NCBI RefSeq assembly: GCF_037392515.1 | Contig: NC_090287.1 | Location: 15,241,001 to 15,305,000 of the forward strand | DNA length: 64,000 nucleotides | Direction of reading: 5' to 3' | From: Haliotis asinina | Taxonomy: Eukaryota; Mollusca; Gastropoda; Lepetellida; Haliotidae | Part shown: positions 1 through 12,500 of the stretch, one piece after another | How positions within the stretch are numbered: position 1 is the first letter of the stretch | Layout of the letters: the number at the start of each line of letters is the position of its first letter | Translations under genes and position numbers: made by a program | The notes under the pieces: generated by a model | The model's database searches: none | What the model was told of the DNA's origin: nothing | What the model saw: only the letters and a program-made list of their open reading frames with translations

Positions 1-419
1 GGCTTGCATGGAAAATTAATAAATGCCTCGACCTCCTTTAGAGAAAATATGGCTTATGCAGTCAGTTTTGTTCAGCTGATAGTGGTAGTGAATTATCCCA
101 TTCATTCACGATTTTATTACTAGAATTGTTCACATCTCATCTTGAAAATATACATCACAAAAACACTTCTTGCATAACTGCCCAAAAAGAACTGCTGGTT
201 CTTTCATATCAGGACAGTTAATTTGTCTTTCAGTAACATGTTAATTGCAGTAATGTGAGAGAACAGGATGTCCTTTAGGTTCTTTTAAGTGTAACTGTCT
301 TGGAAATCAGTATATCTAAACCTGCTTTAAATCTGAGCTAATGGCTAGTGTAGTTTGCAAAGCCTTAGTATGATCTACTTAGATGCATGTAAATCAATTT
401 TTTTAAAATTTGTTTTCAG

Positions 420-513
420 ATTTTTCCTGGTCAAAGATGGCTTCCTCATGTACTATGCAGACAACGAGAAGAAGGAGTTTACGAAGAGGACATATTTCAA
501 CATCCACCCAAAG
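420..513 (+). CDS. PLEKHD1: PLEKHD1 exon: PH domain core strands
   Basis: The acceptor TGTTTTCAG is followed by codons for FFLVKDGFLMYYADNEKK and later YFNIHPK, and the donor GTCAGC follows AAG in phase 0. The first base completes a codon begun in an exon outside the window. The Phe-rich strand and the FLMYY strand are typical of the second and third PH strands. Confidence 0.85.
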
Positions 514-3500
514 GTCAGCCATTTTATTGTGATCCTATCATTGCTAGGGTACTACTGTCTCGATCCACTGCACAGTGCCAGGGCAATACAAGAGCAGTCT
601 CTGTCTGTGCAGACATTGATTGTATGTGTAGGTGCAAGCCTCCTCACACCTTGCACCTCTGATCAATGTTGGCCAGTTCTGCATCTTGCCACTATGGAGC
701 TCAACACATCCTAATCTATAGCCTCTAGCTTCTGTCTCTGTTGCCAACACACAGATTACCCCGAGGTCTGGGCTGGGGCTCATGTGTTGGTTTTGGTAGG
801 ATTTGGCTTTTGAATGTACAGAATTGGATCACAAGTCAAATCAAATGGGTTATTCAACATGTACAAGTAGAGCTAAGACACCTGAGTGTTAAGTCATTTT
901 GCTCCGAATGTGGCACTTCATAAATTGTTCAGGTGGGTACTTGTGACTTGGGTGTTTGCAGGATTGTGGGACATTAAGGGTGATGTTTGTGTATATATCT
1001 GTCTTGACTCAAAGTTTTAAAGAGTGAGTAAGCAGGTAGTTACGTCATGTTGCAAAGGGTGATCTGGGGCAAATGAAATGAGGAAATTATTAGAAGGATG
1101 TTTTTTATGCAATGTTTTGTCATAAAATGCGATTGTTCATCCTGATGTGACATTGACCACATTGATGACACATCCATCATACTAAACAGGTTGTACCAGT
1201 AGAACCCCAACTGTGGCTGTGCTAATGCAGGAAGCGTTCTTCAGCCAATCAGATATCTTTGTCAGAGCATTTATTTAACAGTTCAGCTCATTTCTCTTCC
1301 ACCATGAGTGGAGTTACAGATCCATTTAATGAGTTTTCATTGATGTTTATAAATTTGGCTGTTTGAGTTATGAAAAGCTGCTGAAAATTGTAGATTACAT
1401 GTATTATAGATAACTGACATTTCTTTTCTTGTAAGAAATACACTCAAAGTCTAGAGCGTCATTGGTTGATTTTCAATAATGTAACCGTGACACTCCATCA
1501 GAAATAACCTCAGGGCATGTGCAGAATGATACCCGAGTTCAGTTCCCTTGGGAACAATGTGTGGAGCCACTTTCTGGTATTCCGCATTTGGTATTGCTGG
1601 AATATTGCTAAAAGCACTGAATCACTGAACTCAAACATGGACAAACCCAGGTACATGCCTGTTTATTGCTGTGTTCAACTCAGGGGCACACCAAACCCAA
1701 GTCACCAACACTGACCACACATTCCATTCAGTCATCTCTTGCAACGCTCAGATTCTGGAGGCTGTTTGTTTGCTGGAATCACCATAACTATCCATAGTGT
1801 AACAATTCATGTTGTGATTGCAGGGCATAGTGCCGTTGGGGGAGTGTGAGTTCAAGACTGTCAACGATGCTGTCCATCCTTTCTGTATTCAGATATCCAG
1901 TGCTGAGATCAATGTGAGTACAACAGAATACCAGCAACAGGGTCAGACGAAAGATAACTATGTACTGCATACTCTCTAGCTCAGTATTTGCTTTGTACAG
2001 GGGGAATTATTGAAGTCATCTATAAAATATTGTTGTATGAATTATTGTGGATGTGCATGTATATACTGTTGGTCATCTGACACACTTTCTGTGGATTCTG
2101 TTGTCAGCATTTGTATTCCAATGTCTTGAACTCTGCAATGTTAGAACATTTCCCCATGTTCCAACGAGTTTAGGCAGGATATTCTAAAGGTAATCCAAGA
2201 AACTTCCATGGGCAGTTGAAGTATGCCAGTGGGAAGAAGTACTGCTCCATCCTTGAAAAACGTTGCATAACTTGTCTAAATTAAATATATGGTCATTCTT
2301 CTAAGTGCCAATGAATATAGTAGGCATAGCTACTGCAAGCTTATGCCTTGACAAGGAAGTAGGGGTCCAGAATAGTATGGACATTTTGTGTGTGGTTACC
2401 AGTCTGTATATTACAACAGGATTTAGTTGTAAAAATGTCAGGTCTGGAGATATGTCCAACTGAATATTGTTATTTAGTACATACATTGAACCTGGAAGTA
2501 TGTATACATGGTGAAATTGCACCTGTTTCCTGATGGTACAGATTTGAGGATACTGGTGCAGGTTTGTTACCAGACGTTTTGCCCGTGTCATGTATGATAG
2601 TGCATTCAGTCTGTCAGCAGCATTCAGAGTTTTGCTGACGAAGGGGGCTGAAGCGGAGATAGCAGATAGTGAGGGATATACTGGAGAGGAGAGGGTGGGT
2701 GTTGAAGATGCATATGGCTTGAGGATGTTAGGCAGAGATGTTGAGGGTATCCATCATGGACTGTATTAGCTGTAACACTTGGTACTTGCAGGATTGGTGG
2801 TGGTTTGTGGTATCATTGAATCGTGAGCAAAACTTTGGAGAAGACATGAAACCTGACCCCATTGATTTTAATGTATATTAGACAGGAAAAGATGAGAGGC
2901 AGGTACATAGAGAGATGAGCTACAATCATTGACTACACTGTGTTTCAGACAGAAGATAAGAGAAGCAGGTATAGGGAAGGGTGTGCTACAATGATTTTCT
3001 CCATTGTGTACCAGACAGAAGAAGATAGAGAGGCAGGTGTAGGGAAGGAATGTGCTACCATGATTGACTCAATTGTGTATCAGACAGAAGACAGAGAGGC
3101 AGATAGATATATGGAGGGGTGTACTACAACCATTGGCTCCATTGTGTATCAGACAGGAGACGATAGAGAGGCAGGTGTAAGGGAATGTGTGCTACAATCA
3201 TTATCTCCATTGTGTATCAGACAGAAGTTAGACAAGCAGGTATAGGGAGGGGTGTGCTGCAATCATTAACTCTGTTGTATATCAGACAGGAGAAGATCAC
3301 ACTAAGAGAGGCAAGTGTAGGGGTGTTTGTGCTACAATCATTGTCCCCATCGTGTAGCTGACAGAAGATAGGCAGGCAGGTATTGGGAGGGGTGTGCTAC
3401 AATCATTAACTCTATTACCTGTTCGGCTGAATGTGACTGAGCCAGTTGTGTTAAGTGTAAACATGTCATGATGGCCAACACATACACATGCCTCTATGGT

Positions 3501-6500
3501 GCACATGTGTAAACATCAGTCTGGGGAGAGGAGGAGGGAGCTACACGCTGATACCTGACTGGATTACAACTGTCACTGCCCTCACTGTCTCTGCCCTAAC
3601 TGTCTCTGTAGAACTTGTTCCCAGTGTTTCAGCTACAGCCACAGCTCAGAGCTATTTATTGATATGCAGTCTGTGTAGCTCATCTCTTTAACATGTCTCA
3701 CTTTATTTTCATCTGATTCCCATAAACCAGATATAGGAAAAACAAGCATTTAAATTTATTATGTTTTCCATGTTGACAGCCTATTAAGATATGAACAATT
3801 CCTGCTAATGCAATGTGTCGTTTAATGTGGTGTATATGATAGAAATTCTAATGTTTGTGAATTAAAAGTTCATACATTTAGTATCCAGTCAGAACTTGTA
3901 GAACTGAAAAGGGCCAATTTACTTGTCCTGCCACGCCACCTGTCTAACCTCCACTTAAACATCGGAAAACAACTGAATTAGAATTTTATTCAATTAGTAT
4001 CCAAGAGTTAGAAAGTGCCAATTTACTTGTCCTGATATCTGCTTGCCCTCCTTTTAAACAGGGAAAAATCTGAACTGATGAAGAACACAATGGGACCAAG
4101 CACATAAAATTTATGGGGTTCTTGAGAGGCATTTAGAAGTCAGGTTTCTAATATAAGACAAAATGCTATGGATGTCAACTTCTTTATTGTTTACACAATA
4201 GTCCAGAACTTTGTGTAAACAATAAAGAAGAAGTTGACATCCATAGCATTTTGTGTTATATTTAAATTTATGGGTTTGGAATTTTGTATTGAAGACTGGC
4301 CATCTATTTGAAAGGAAGTGTTGAAGCCCAGGTGAACTGCGGAACTGAGGTGATCTAGATTGCCAGATTGTTGAAATGTTTGACATGCCTTTTTCTGCTC
4401 CATGTAAACAGTATTATTTGAAAGCAAACATGAGACTAGAGAGTGGGCCTGCAATAGACACATATAGTGCATATGGCAGAACTCTGAGATGCTAGGCGTG
4501 TGTTGGGAGGATAACCTTGACTTCACAGTTGTGCTTTTCCAAACCATATGGTGATATTGATTAAAACATTTGGTTAATTGAAAATGGCTTTATTGATTAC
4601 CATGGAAGTGTTTAATACAGGCATGAAGGAAACAGGTTAGTTACATACTGACATATTAAAAAATGAATTTCATTTTTTGATGTGTTTTGGTCAGTGCCAG
4701 ATCAAACAAGCCAATTTGTGTTAAAGTCCTATAATCAATATAATGTTTCCGTCTGTTGATCTTTTCATTATACAATAAACTCTGGCCATCTTCTTTGCTT
4801 GTGATCTGATGAAAACATGCACCACTGTTGGGATGTACATGTATCTGATATTGACTTGCTTGTGTCTCCACAGGGTCAACTAGTGCTGGCACTGGAGAGT
4901 GACTATGAGAGGAGCAAGTGGATAGAGCTGATGGAGCAGTCCCGCAGAGTGTGAGTTGTCAACCTGTTCATGCCTCCAGGCTAGAAATGGTTTCTATGCT
5001 CTTCCTGAGATTTATGGATAGAACTGTTTCCCAGTGCTTGTACTGCTGGAATTTGTGGGTAGATTTGTGATTCTTGGATTGAACTGCATTATTCTTGATT
5101 AACATTGTTTATGAGTATCCAATCCTTGACTGTTTTTGAAGTAACAGACTGTACTGAACACTCCAGTATTGTGCAGATGTTGACGTGTGATGGTTCAGTA
5201 CACTACCAAGGATTTGTCTGGGACTTCAGACAAGTCAGGTCTCCTTTTTCATCAATAATTAAAAGGAACTGAGTAATTGTTCATTTTAGGGTTATAAATA
5301 TGAGCTTCTGCACAGGTTTAGATAATCGCTGCCTACTTTGATACTGTGTGCAAAGTCATTTCTGTGAGATAAAATGGATTCTCATGGAATGCTGCTAAAT
5401 ACTAATTTGATTCTGTTTTGGTGTGGGGGGGTGGGGGGGGTTGCCATTGTTTTTTTGTTTCCTGATCAGGTTGCTAAGACTTCTGTCATGATACTAAATA
5501 TGGTGAACACAGGGCTTTTAGATGAGATGATTTTCAGGTTATGTCAGTGCTTTATAAATGCTAATCGAGTAGGATACAAGCCGGGAAAGCCTCATTTCCA
5601 AAAAAAAGTAGCCAAAATTGATGTGGCTTTCCTGGCAATAGTTACAGTTGCGCGAACATGGAATGTGGCTCTAATGGTTGTGCTACCAAAACATGCTTAA
5701 TGATTCAAACCCGTTAGTGTATTTAACAAAGTAAAACATGTTTCCTCATAATTTATTCAGATTACAACAAAGTTTTGTTTGTATAATTAACACACAATAG
5801 TATACTTGATAATAATAAGTATTCATTTGTAAAACATAAATAATAATAATGATCATGAATTGAGAACTACACTTGGTGACAGTCCTTATTGACAGAGAAG
5901 CCCATTCAGACAACATTCTCGTTTATTCCACTACTGTAATTGAAGGAGATCGCCCACGTGGTCAGCATGCTGCATCTCATTCAGCTGTTGGCTGAGAAGT
6001 TTTGCGAGCGTCAATGATTCTATATTTCTGTCTTCGTGGCGGTGCTGTCCACTGGTTAGAAAGTCTCAGGACAGCAACCTCTGTGAGAGACTGCTCGCAC
6101 TGAAATATCGCCACTATCTCATAAATGTTAGGGTGGCTCTTCAGAGCAAGTCTCTTTACCTTGTTGTGCCCTGAACCGAGCTGGTAGTTACATAATCCAT
6201 GAATGCAGTGTTTTTGGGACCGGCAGGAGAGTCAGCTACGACATACATTGTCCACCTTATCCCGAGGTACTAGAGGGAGAGCAGCGGCTCTTCTAACTAG
6301 CTTTCTCACTTCCTTATGTTCCATATACTGTAAAATCATTATTATTCGTGGGGTTTAATTTTTGCGCAAAAAAATTATCCACAAAAATAAAACCTCCGCG
6401 AATAATTATGATAAATTGTGAAAATAAAAACAAACAAAGAGCTTCGAGTTTTAGTTCTGTATTGCTAGTAATTTGACTACAAGTACACTTCATTCATTCA

Positions 6501-9500
6501 TGACTCAGTGAAACAAAAAGATACATAAAAACAAATTAAATAGTTGATTCAACACATGTCATTTTCAGTGTCTCTGATTGACACGATACACACGACTTTA
6601 CTAAATTAGAAATGTCAGGTCACCTGCCACTAGTGAATTAGTCCAAAAGTCCAGCTTGGTGGAATCCGCTTTGGATTAAATCCTTCCTCTTGGATATGTT
6701 GTCGTAGGTCTGGATAATCCATTGCGCATGTAGTGGTTTGACAATACTGGTACACGTGCACAGAGCTTCCTGAATAGCTGATTGGCCGAGCGCATCATGG
6801 GTCGAGGTCACATATGGGTCAATGATTTCTTCCACAAATCTCAACATGGATTCTTCAGTGCTCCATTGCGTGTCTCAACGTAGCGGAAAGCCCATGTTTT
6901 CCCAACTAATTAGGCAGGTGACTGGACGACAGCCCTGGTCAGTGTTTTCTTTACAGTGTACAGTTTCCTGTGTTACACTCTCATGATTTCTGTACTTTGA
7001 TGATGCGCGAAAATTAAACTACGCGAATTAGTCAATTTTTCTGTTTCCTCAAAAATTAAGCAGCGCGAAAATAAATGATTTTACAGTACTACATAACAAG
7101 ACCTTCTCTCTGCACCCTGCTCCAGATACACTGGGTGACATGACAAAAGTACCCCCTAACATGTGTCCCAGGAAACACATCGCTCATAGCATTGTGAGCT
7201 GCCCATTCAAAGTCCAGCTGGACTGTTGAGGGAGCAAACTGTAGCATTTGCCTACAGGCAGCATCACTAAGTAGTGAAATGTGCCAACATAGCTCTCCTT
7301 TGTTCTGTTTAACAGCAAGCAATACACCAATGGAAACATGGCCCAATACCACTGCATGAACACAATAAATCCAACAATTTTGGACAGGCATATAATGTAC
7401 CTGCATTACACAAATGTTCAATGTTCTTGTCTGTTGTGAAAATAAGGACATCGTCACTAACACAGTGCAGGAAATGGTCGCCACCTTCTGTTCTTGAATA
7501 CTTTTCCAACTCGATCTGGGGTCCGTTGGCAGGAATGCAGGCCAAGGCCTTGTGGCTCGGGTGGTAGAGCATGGTAGTGAGGGACTTCAGAGCTGGTATC
7601 TGCTTCAGAAGGTCATCTGCGACGATGTCGTGATGCTGGCATAGTCTGGAGATGGGTATGGGGGTTGTTTCAGTCCTTGCACTCTCCATCAGTCTCACTT
7701 TGAAGGTGTCAACTTCAGACTCAAAAGGAAGGGAATTGTGAGAGTGATTCATAATCTCAACCTCAAGGAGCATCTCACCCTGAGTTGTGATCCGTGCAGT
7801 GCACTCAGAAACAACACAAGACCAGTATTTCCTTTCACCACGAATACTCTTACACCGAAACTTATAGCCATCATAGTACAAATGCCTGCCTCCTCTCACA
7901 CTCTCAATGAAGTTTATTTGAACTTGTGCATTTGCCATGTTCTGATATGAAGTGAACAAGAAGTCATTTTTATATGATAGAGACAAGCAAGATTGACTCA
8001 GTGTCAATTAAGTTTGAAAGAAGTACGCTTTTGATCTCACGCTTGGGGGAAGAAATATCAGATTACTCTAATTATTGCTAAACACTGCGCTTTGTGAGTA
8101 GTAAAGATTGCTAGTTTCCTATGTACGCAATATTACATAATGTTTCATAGAATCCTAAATAGGGACAGTCTTCTCTCGGTATTGCTGAACACAGTGCTTT
8201 TGAGTAGGAAAGATTATTCAGTTCTCATACCTAGGGACACTTTTTTACCAGTTCCTGTAATCCATTAATTAATTAACCTGTTGAAAATGTGCCTTTCCCG
8301 GCTAGTCATGTAATTGAAAATGTGGCTTTCCCAGTAATAGTAATTGAAATTAACTAGTATCAGTGCACCCAGATTCACAGGCCACATTATATGATCCTGG
8401 CAATGTTCTTCAAATTATGAAAATTATTCATCCAAATGTGCTCACAAGAATAAGTTTTGAAACTAGGGAGAAATTCTGACGCTATCCATTTAACAATGAA
8501 GAAGTCTAATTATCATTTTCTTATTCATCACCAAGCTTCACCTTCGGAAGGCACATTTAACTTCATCTTAAACTACTACCTTCATTTTCATTACTTTTTA
8601 AGTTTAATTTGATAATTTGCCAGCGGGGGATTATGTCACTTGAGTGACAGTGCTTGTTGTATATGCTCTAAGGTGCAGATCAATCTTGATCTTTAAAGAA
8701 TACAAATTTGATCCAAGACAACCATGGACATATCTCTCAAGATCATATTGTTAAGAAGACTGTTGGATTCGGATGGTTTCCTATTTGTTGTATATATTGT
8801 TCTACATTGCTCCTTCCCAAAATGTGGTATTGCCCCTTGGCATATTTGGACAAGAGAAATGTTTGTTATATAAAGTTTGTAGTGAACACTGTACTAAATG
8901 GAATATTGTACTGTAGTTTGGCACTATACTTCACACTTGAACTAAAACTCTAATCTGAATCTTTGATTGTATTTAATGGTATATGCTTGGAACCTTTGAA
9001 TTTTGCTGAATTGTTGAAAATATTTCCTCAATATATTTTCTGAAAACAAAAAACCCTGTTCATCTGTAGCTTTGTTGACTTTTCATTGAATAATTTGACA
9101 TGTTTTATCAGAAGAGGGCACCTGTTGGTTTTACCTTAAGCATGTATGGACAAGTTCACAGATTACATGACACTCGTACATGATATCATACCAACAGATA
9201 CATTTGTCATGATATGGCTATAACACCTGCTGTTGTGACTTGGAATTTAAACTCACTTGGAACAGGAAAATATGCTCTCTTAGCAAGGCAGCTCGTCATA
9301 TGATCCAGGTACTTAAAACAATATGAATTAAAATCAATAAATATGTGGCTCACAGTATGAAAACACCAAGACAGGGGGTTTCCCAAATGTATAGTGTATT
9401 CGCAGAACAATGATTGCAGGACAAGAAAATCAATAGAAGTAAGGAAAAGCCTTAAGTTAATGTGTTTGTGACAGTAATGTGGAGGTGTCATAACCCTTCC

Positions 9501-12500
9501 CTGATGTACAATGCTGGTCTGTGACATTGCATGGTCAGTAAGGCTTAATGAGTCCGTCAAGGTCTCCAGACAAGGAAGAGAATAAGAGACTGACACAGTA
9601 ACTGCTGACCTTTCTTTCGGGGAGGGGTGGTGGTGGTGGAACTAACCCATGAACGAGGGTTCTCGTACTGGCGTTGCCCTTCACAAGACCATATCACTGC
9701 ATTTGTCAGCTTTCAGCCTGTTAAGGATGACAACATTTTGGCCTGTTAAATATTTGGATTTCTAGGGTGGAATAATGAAGATGAAGCCCTGTCTTTTGAC
9801 ATGTTTTGTGTCTGTACCAAGGCATGCAAGGTTAATTTGTGCTTGTATGGGTAATTTGTATGCATGTGTGATGCAGTATTTCATGTCAGGTACACGCCTG
9901 CCTGACTCTGTCTCCTTGTTGTGACACTTGCCTGTGTCTTAGACTGAATGATGTGGAGCACATGCTACAGCTGGTTTGCATTTTGTTAACTCTGAGTTAT
10001 CTCTATTTTGCATGTTGTGAATGCTGAGAGGGTTTTAATGTCCTCTCCTGTGGAATCCATGCCAGGAAATGACAACAGACATCGAAATGTGTATTCTCAC
10101 TGGTGCTTGTGTGTGCAGCATGAACCTTTTTCTGCTTGAGGAGTCAAGGAAATCAACCTGACATGTTTCACTTTATAAGTCGTGGCATGTTTTCCTTAAG
10201 GTCAATTATGTACCTTCAAATGGCCTTTACAGATTACATGCATGTGTCACATACCATACACTCCAGACACATTATCAGCTCCTTGGGCAGTACCCAATCC
10301 ACAGTTCTTGGGGTTTTACATTCACCCCTCTTATGCAGACCCATTCCTGCTGGTTGTACACTCTACACTCATCAATATGATGATGGTCTATAAATATATG
10401 AAAGTGGATAGAACAACCCTGTGGTTAATATCATGTGCATCAATAAACACAGTTACCATGATATGCAAACGGGTGTCTCAATACAGATGCCTGATGCAAA
10501 CAATGAGCAAGTTACAGTGAATCACGATACAGATTTCTAGTAAAATGCCATTGAGTCACAAGTCTAAGATAATGGGTCACAGATATCAAATATTAACTCA
10601 ACAGAATCTTGGCATTTTACAGTGAGATCAGATATATTGATAGCAGCTTGTTTCCCCAGTGAGCAGTCGGCCATGCAGTGGCGACTATGCTTGTGGTAAG
10701 AGGCGACTATCGAGACCAGGTGTTAAGGCTTGCTGACTTGGTTGACACGTGCCATCGTTTCCAGATTATGCAGATTGATGTTCATGCTGTTCATCACTGG
10801 ATTGTCTTGTCCAGACTCGATTATTTACAGACCACCGCCATATAACTGGAATATTGCTGAGTGTGGCGTAAAGCTAAACTCACTCACTCACTCATATCAA
10901 GAGACGAGGCAAGAATTTCAGGTAGTGGTTGGACTGATTCCATGCCAGATCAAATCATGGACACCGAACATGAGAAACGCTGTTATGTCATAATGACTAT
11001 GGAGAGTTTTAATCATATGCTAATCAAGTGATAATGGGGATAATGATGTGAATATGGCATGTGTGAGAGGAAGAAGAATGTTATGTAATTATGAAGGTGA
11101 GTTGGACAGTGATAAGAAGATGGAAGATGGACCTCATGGAGCATCACCAGGGTTTTACAGGACCTGGAAATGTGTCCAATACTGACAGTTGTCCGAAGAG
11201 ACAGGAGAAAAAATGGTTATAGTGCATCACAAAGAACACAGAGTATTTTTCAGTATACCAAGTCTTCACAAGAACAGTTGCAGTTCATGCTATTGAAATG
11301 ATTGTCAAGTCTTACAGTACAATAAACCACATAATGTGAATTATTACATTGATTATTGCGTGACCCTCTAGGTTTGCAGGTCAAGGTTATACCCTGTGTC
11401 ACATGATGGAGCATGGCAACTTCAGTGACATGTTTTATGAGGGTGTGACACATGTGCCCTGGCAGAAAGTGAGTTTCACTAGCTGCTCATGTCACTGTAT
11501 CAGTATTATGTACTTAGAGATAATGAATGCTTCAAATAGGGATCTCATAGTATGTCAATATCAATAAACTAGTAATGTTATAACCTTCCATGTTTCATTA
11601 TCATCAGATACCCGTGAAGGTCCCGGGGTAGAATAGGCCTTCAGCAACCCATGCTTGCCATAAAAGGTGACTCTGCTTGTCGTAAGAGGCGACTAACGGG
11701 ATCGGGTGGTCAGACTAGCTGACTTGGTTGACACATGTCATCGGTTCCCCATTGCGCAGATCGATGCTCATGTTGTTGATCACTGGATTGTCTGGTCCAG
11801 ACTCGATTATTTACAGACCGTCGCCATATAGCTGGAATATTGCTAAGTGCGACGTAAAACTAAACTCACTCACTCACTCATTATCATCAGAGGGCATTGA
11901 TCTTTTATTGTGGTGATCGAATCTTTTATTATCTCAGATTTTAAGGGAAAATGAGCTCAATACCTTGTGCTGTCATTCAGAGTCAGTGGTAACCTTAGTA
12001 ACTCATATTAAGGTCCAAGGGGTCTTGGGCGTGGCAACTTGCAGGCAGGAGTTGAAATCAGCTTGCAGTGAGTTCAAGTTATGGTTTGAAGAACAAGAAC
12101 ATATAACATTGTCCTGTCATCACCATACCTTTGGGTAGTGTGATTTTGTTTGGTGTTTAACACCACACTCAGCAATATTTCCGCAATATTGCTACAATCT
12201 TCAAATAGTTGAGTCTGGACCAGACAGTCAAGAGATCAAGAGCATGACTATTGATCTACATAATTCTGAGACAATGACATGTCAGAGACTGACCACCTGA
12301 TACAGTAAGCAAGCCTGACAACCCAATCCAGAAAGTCACTGCTTACGACAAGCATGAGTTCCTAGAGACAGATTCTAAGCAGGATCTTGACTGGTTGACT
12401 GATATGATATCAGTACATCTCAGTACGAAAAGCATGTGAAGTATTTCTTACGGTGACAGCTTAGATCTCTGTGTTTATGCCTTGAATCCTGAAAAAGAAT

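Larger units (their letters stand above)
5935..7938 (-). pseudogene. FLYWCH-MULE transposase pseudogene, interrupted
   Basis: From an ATG ending at 7938 the - strand frame encodes a FLYWCH-type zinc finger (FIESVRGGRHLYYDGYKFRC, W-SCVVSECTARITT, then NHSHN) followed by a MULE-type linker and catalytic region (ISRLCQHHDIVADDL, DDVLIFTT). The frame shifts near 7370. The continuation (HAVVLGHVSIGVLL, PSTVQLDFEWAA, FPGTHVRGYFCHVTQCIW) runs to about 7089, where another element is inserted. Beyond it, at 6325 and downwards, the sequence resumes (EVRKLVRRAAALPLVPRDKV, then HPNIYEIVAIFQCEQSLTEV and PPRRQKYRIID) with further frameshifts to about 5935. Mutator-like transposases use a DDE site; this copy cannot encode an intact one. 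It lies antisense in a PLEKHD1 intron. Confidence 0.82.
5576..8302 (-). mobile_element. Candidate full span of a MULE DNA transposon, with nested insertion
   Basis: The frameshifted MULE transposase (below) is bracketed by GCCGGGAAAG at 5580-5589 and its reverse complement CTTTCCCGGC at 8293-8302. The similarity extends inward with small differences (CCTCATTTCC against GGCACATTTTC). I read these as candidate terminal inverted repeats. A direct subrepeat with GATGTGGCTTTCC / AATGTGGCTTTCCC also occurs near both ends, so the limits are approximate. Confidence 0.45.

Noticed and set aside
5374..5700. 108-codon + strand frame before the MULE element
   Set aside because: It spans a G-rich run and the candidate transposon end, with no splice signals or recognisable domain.
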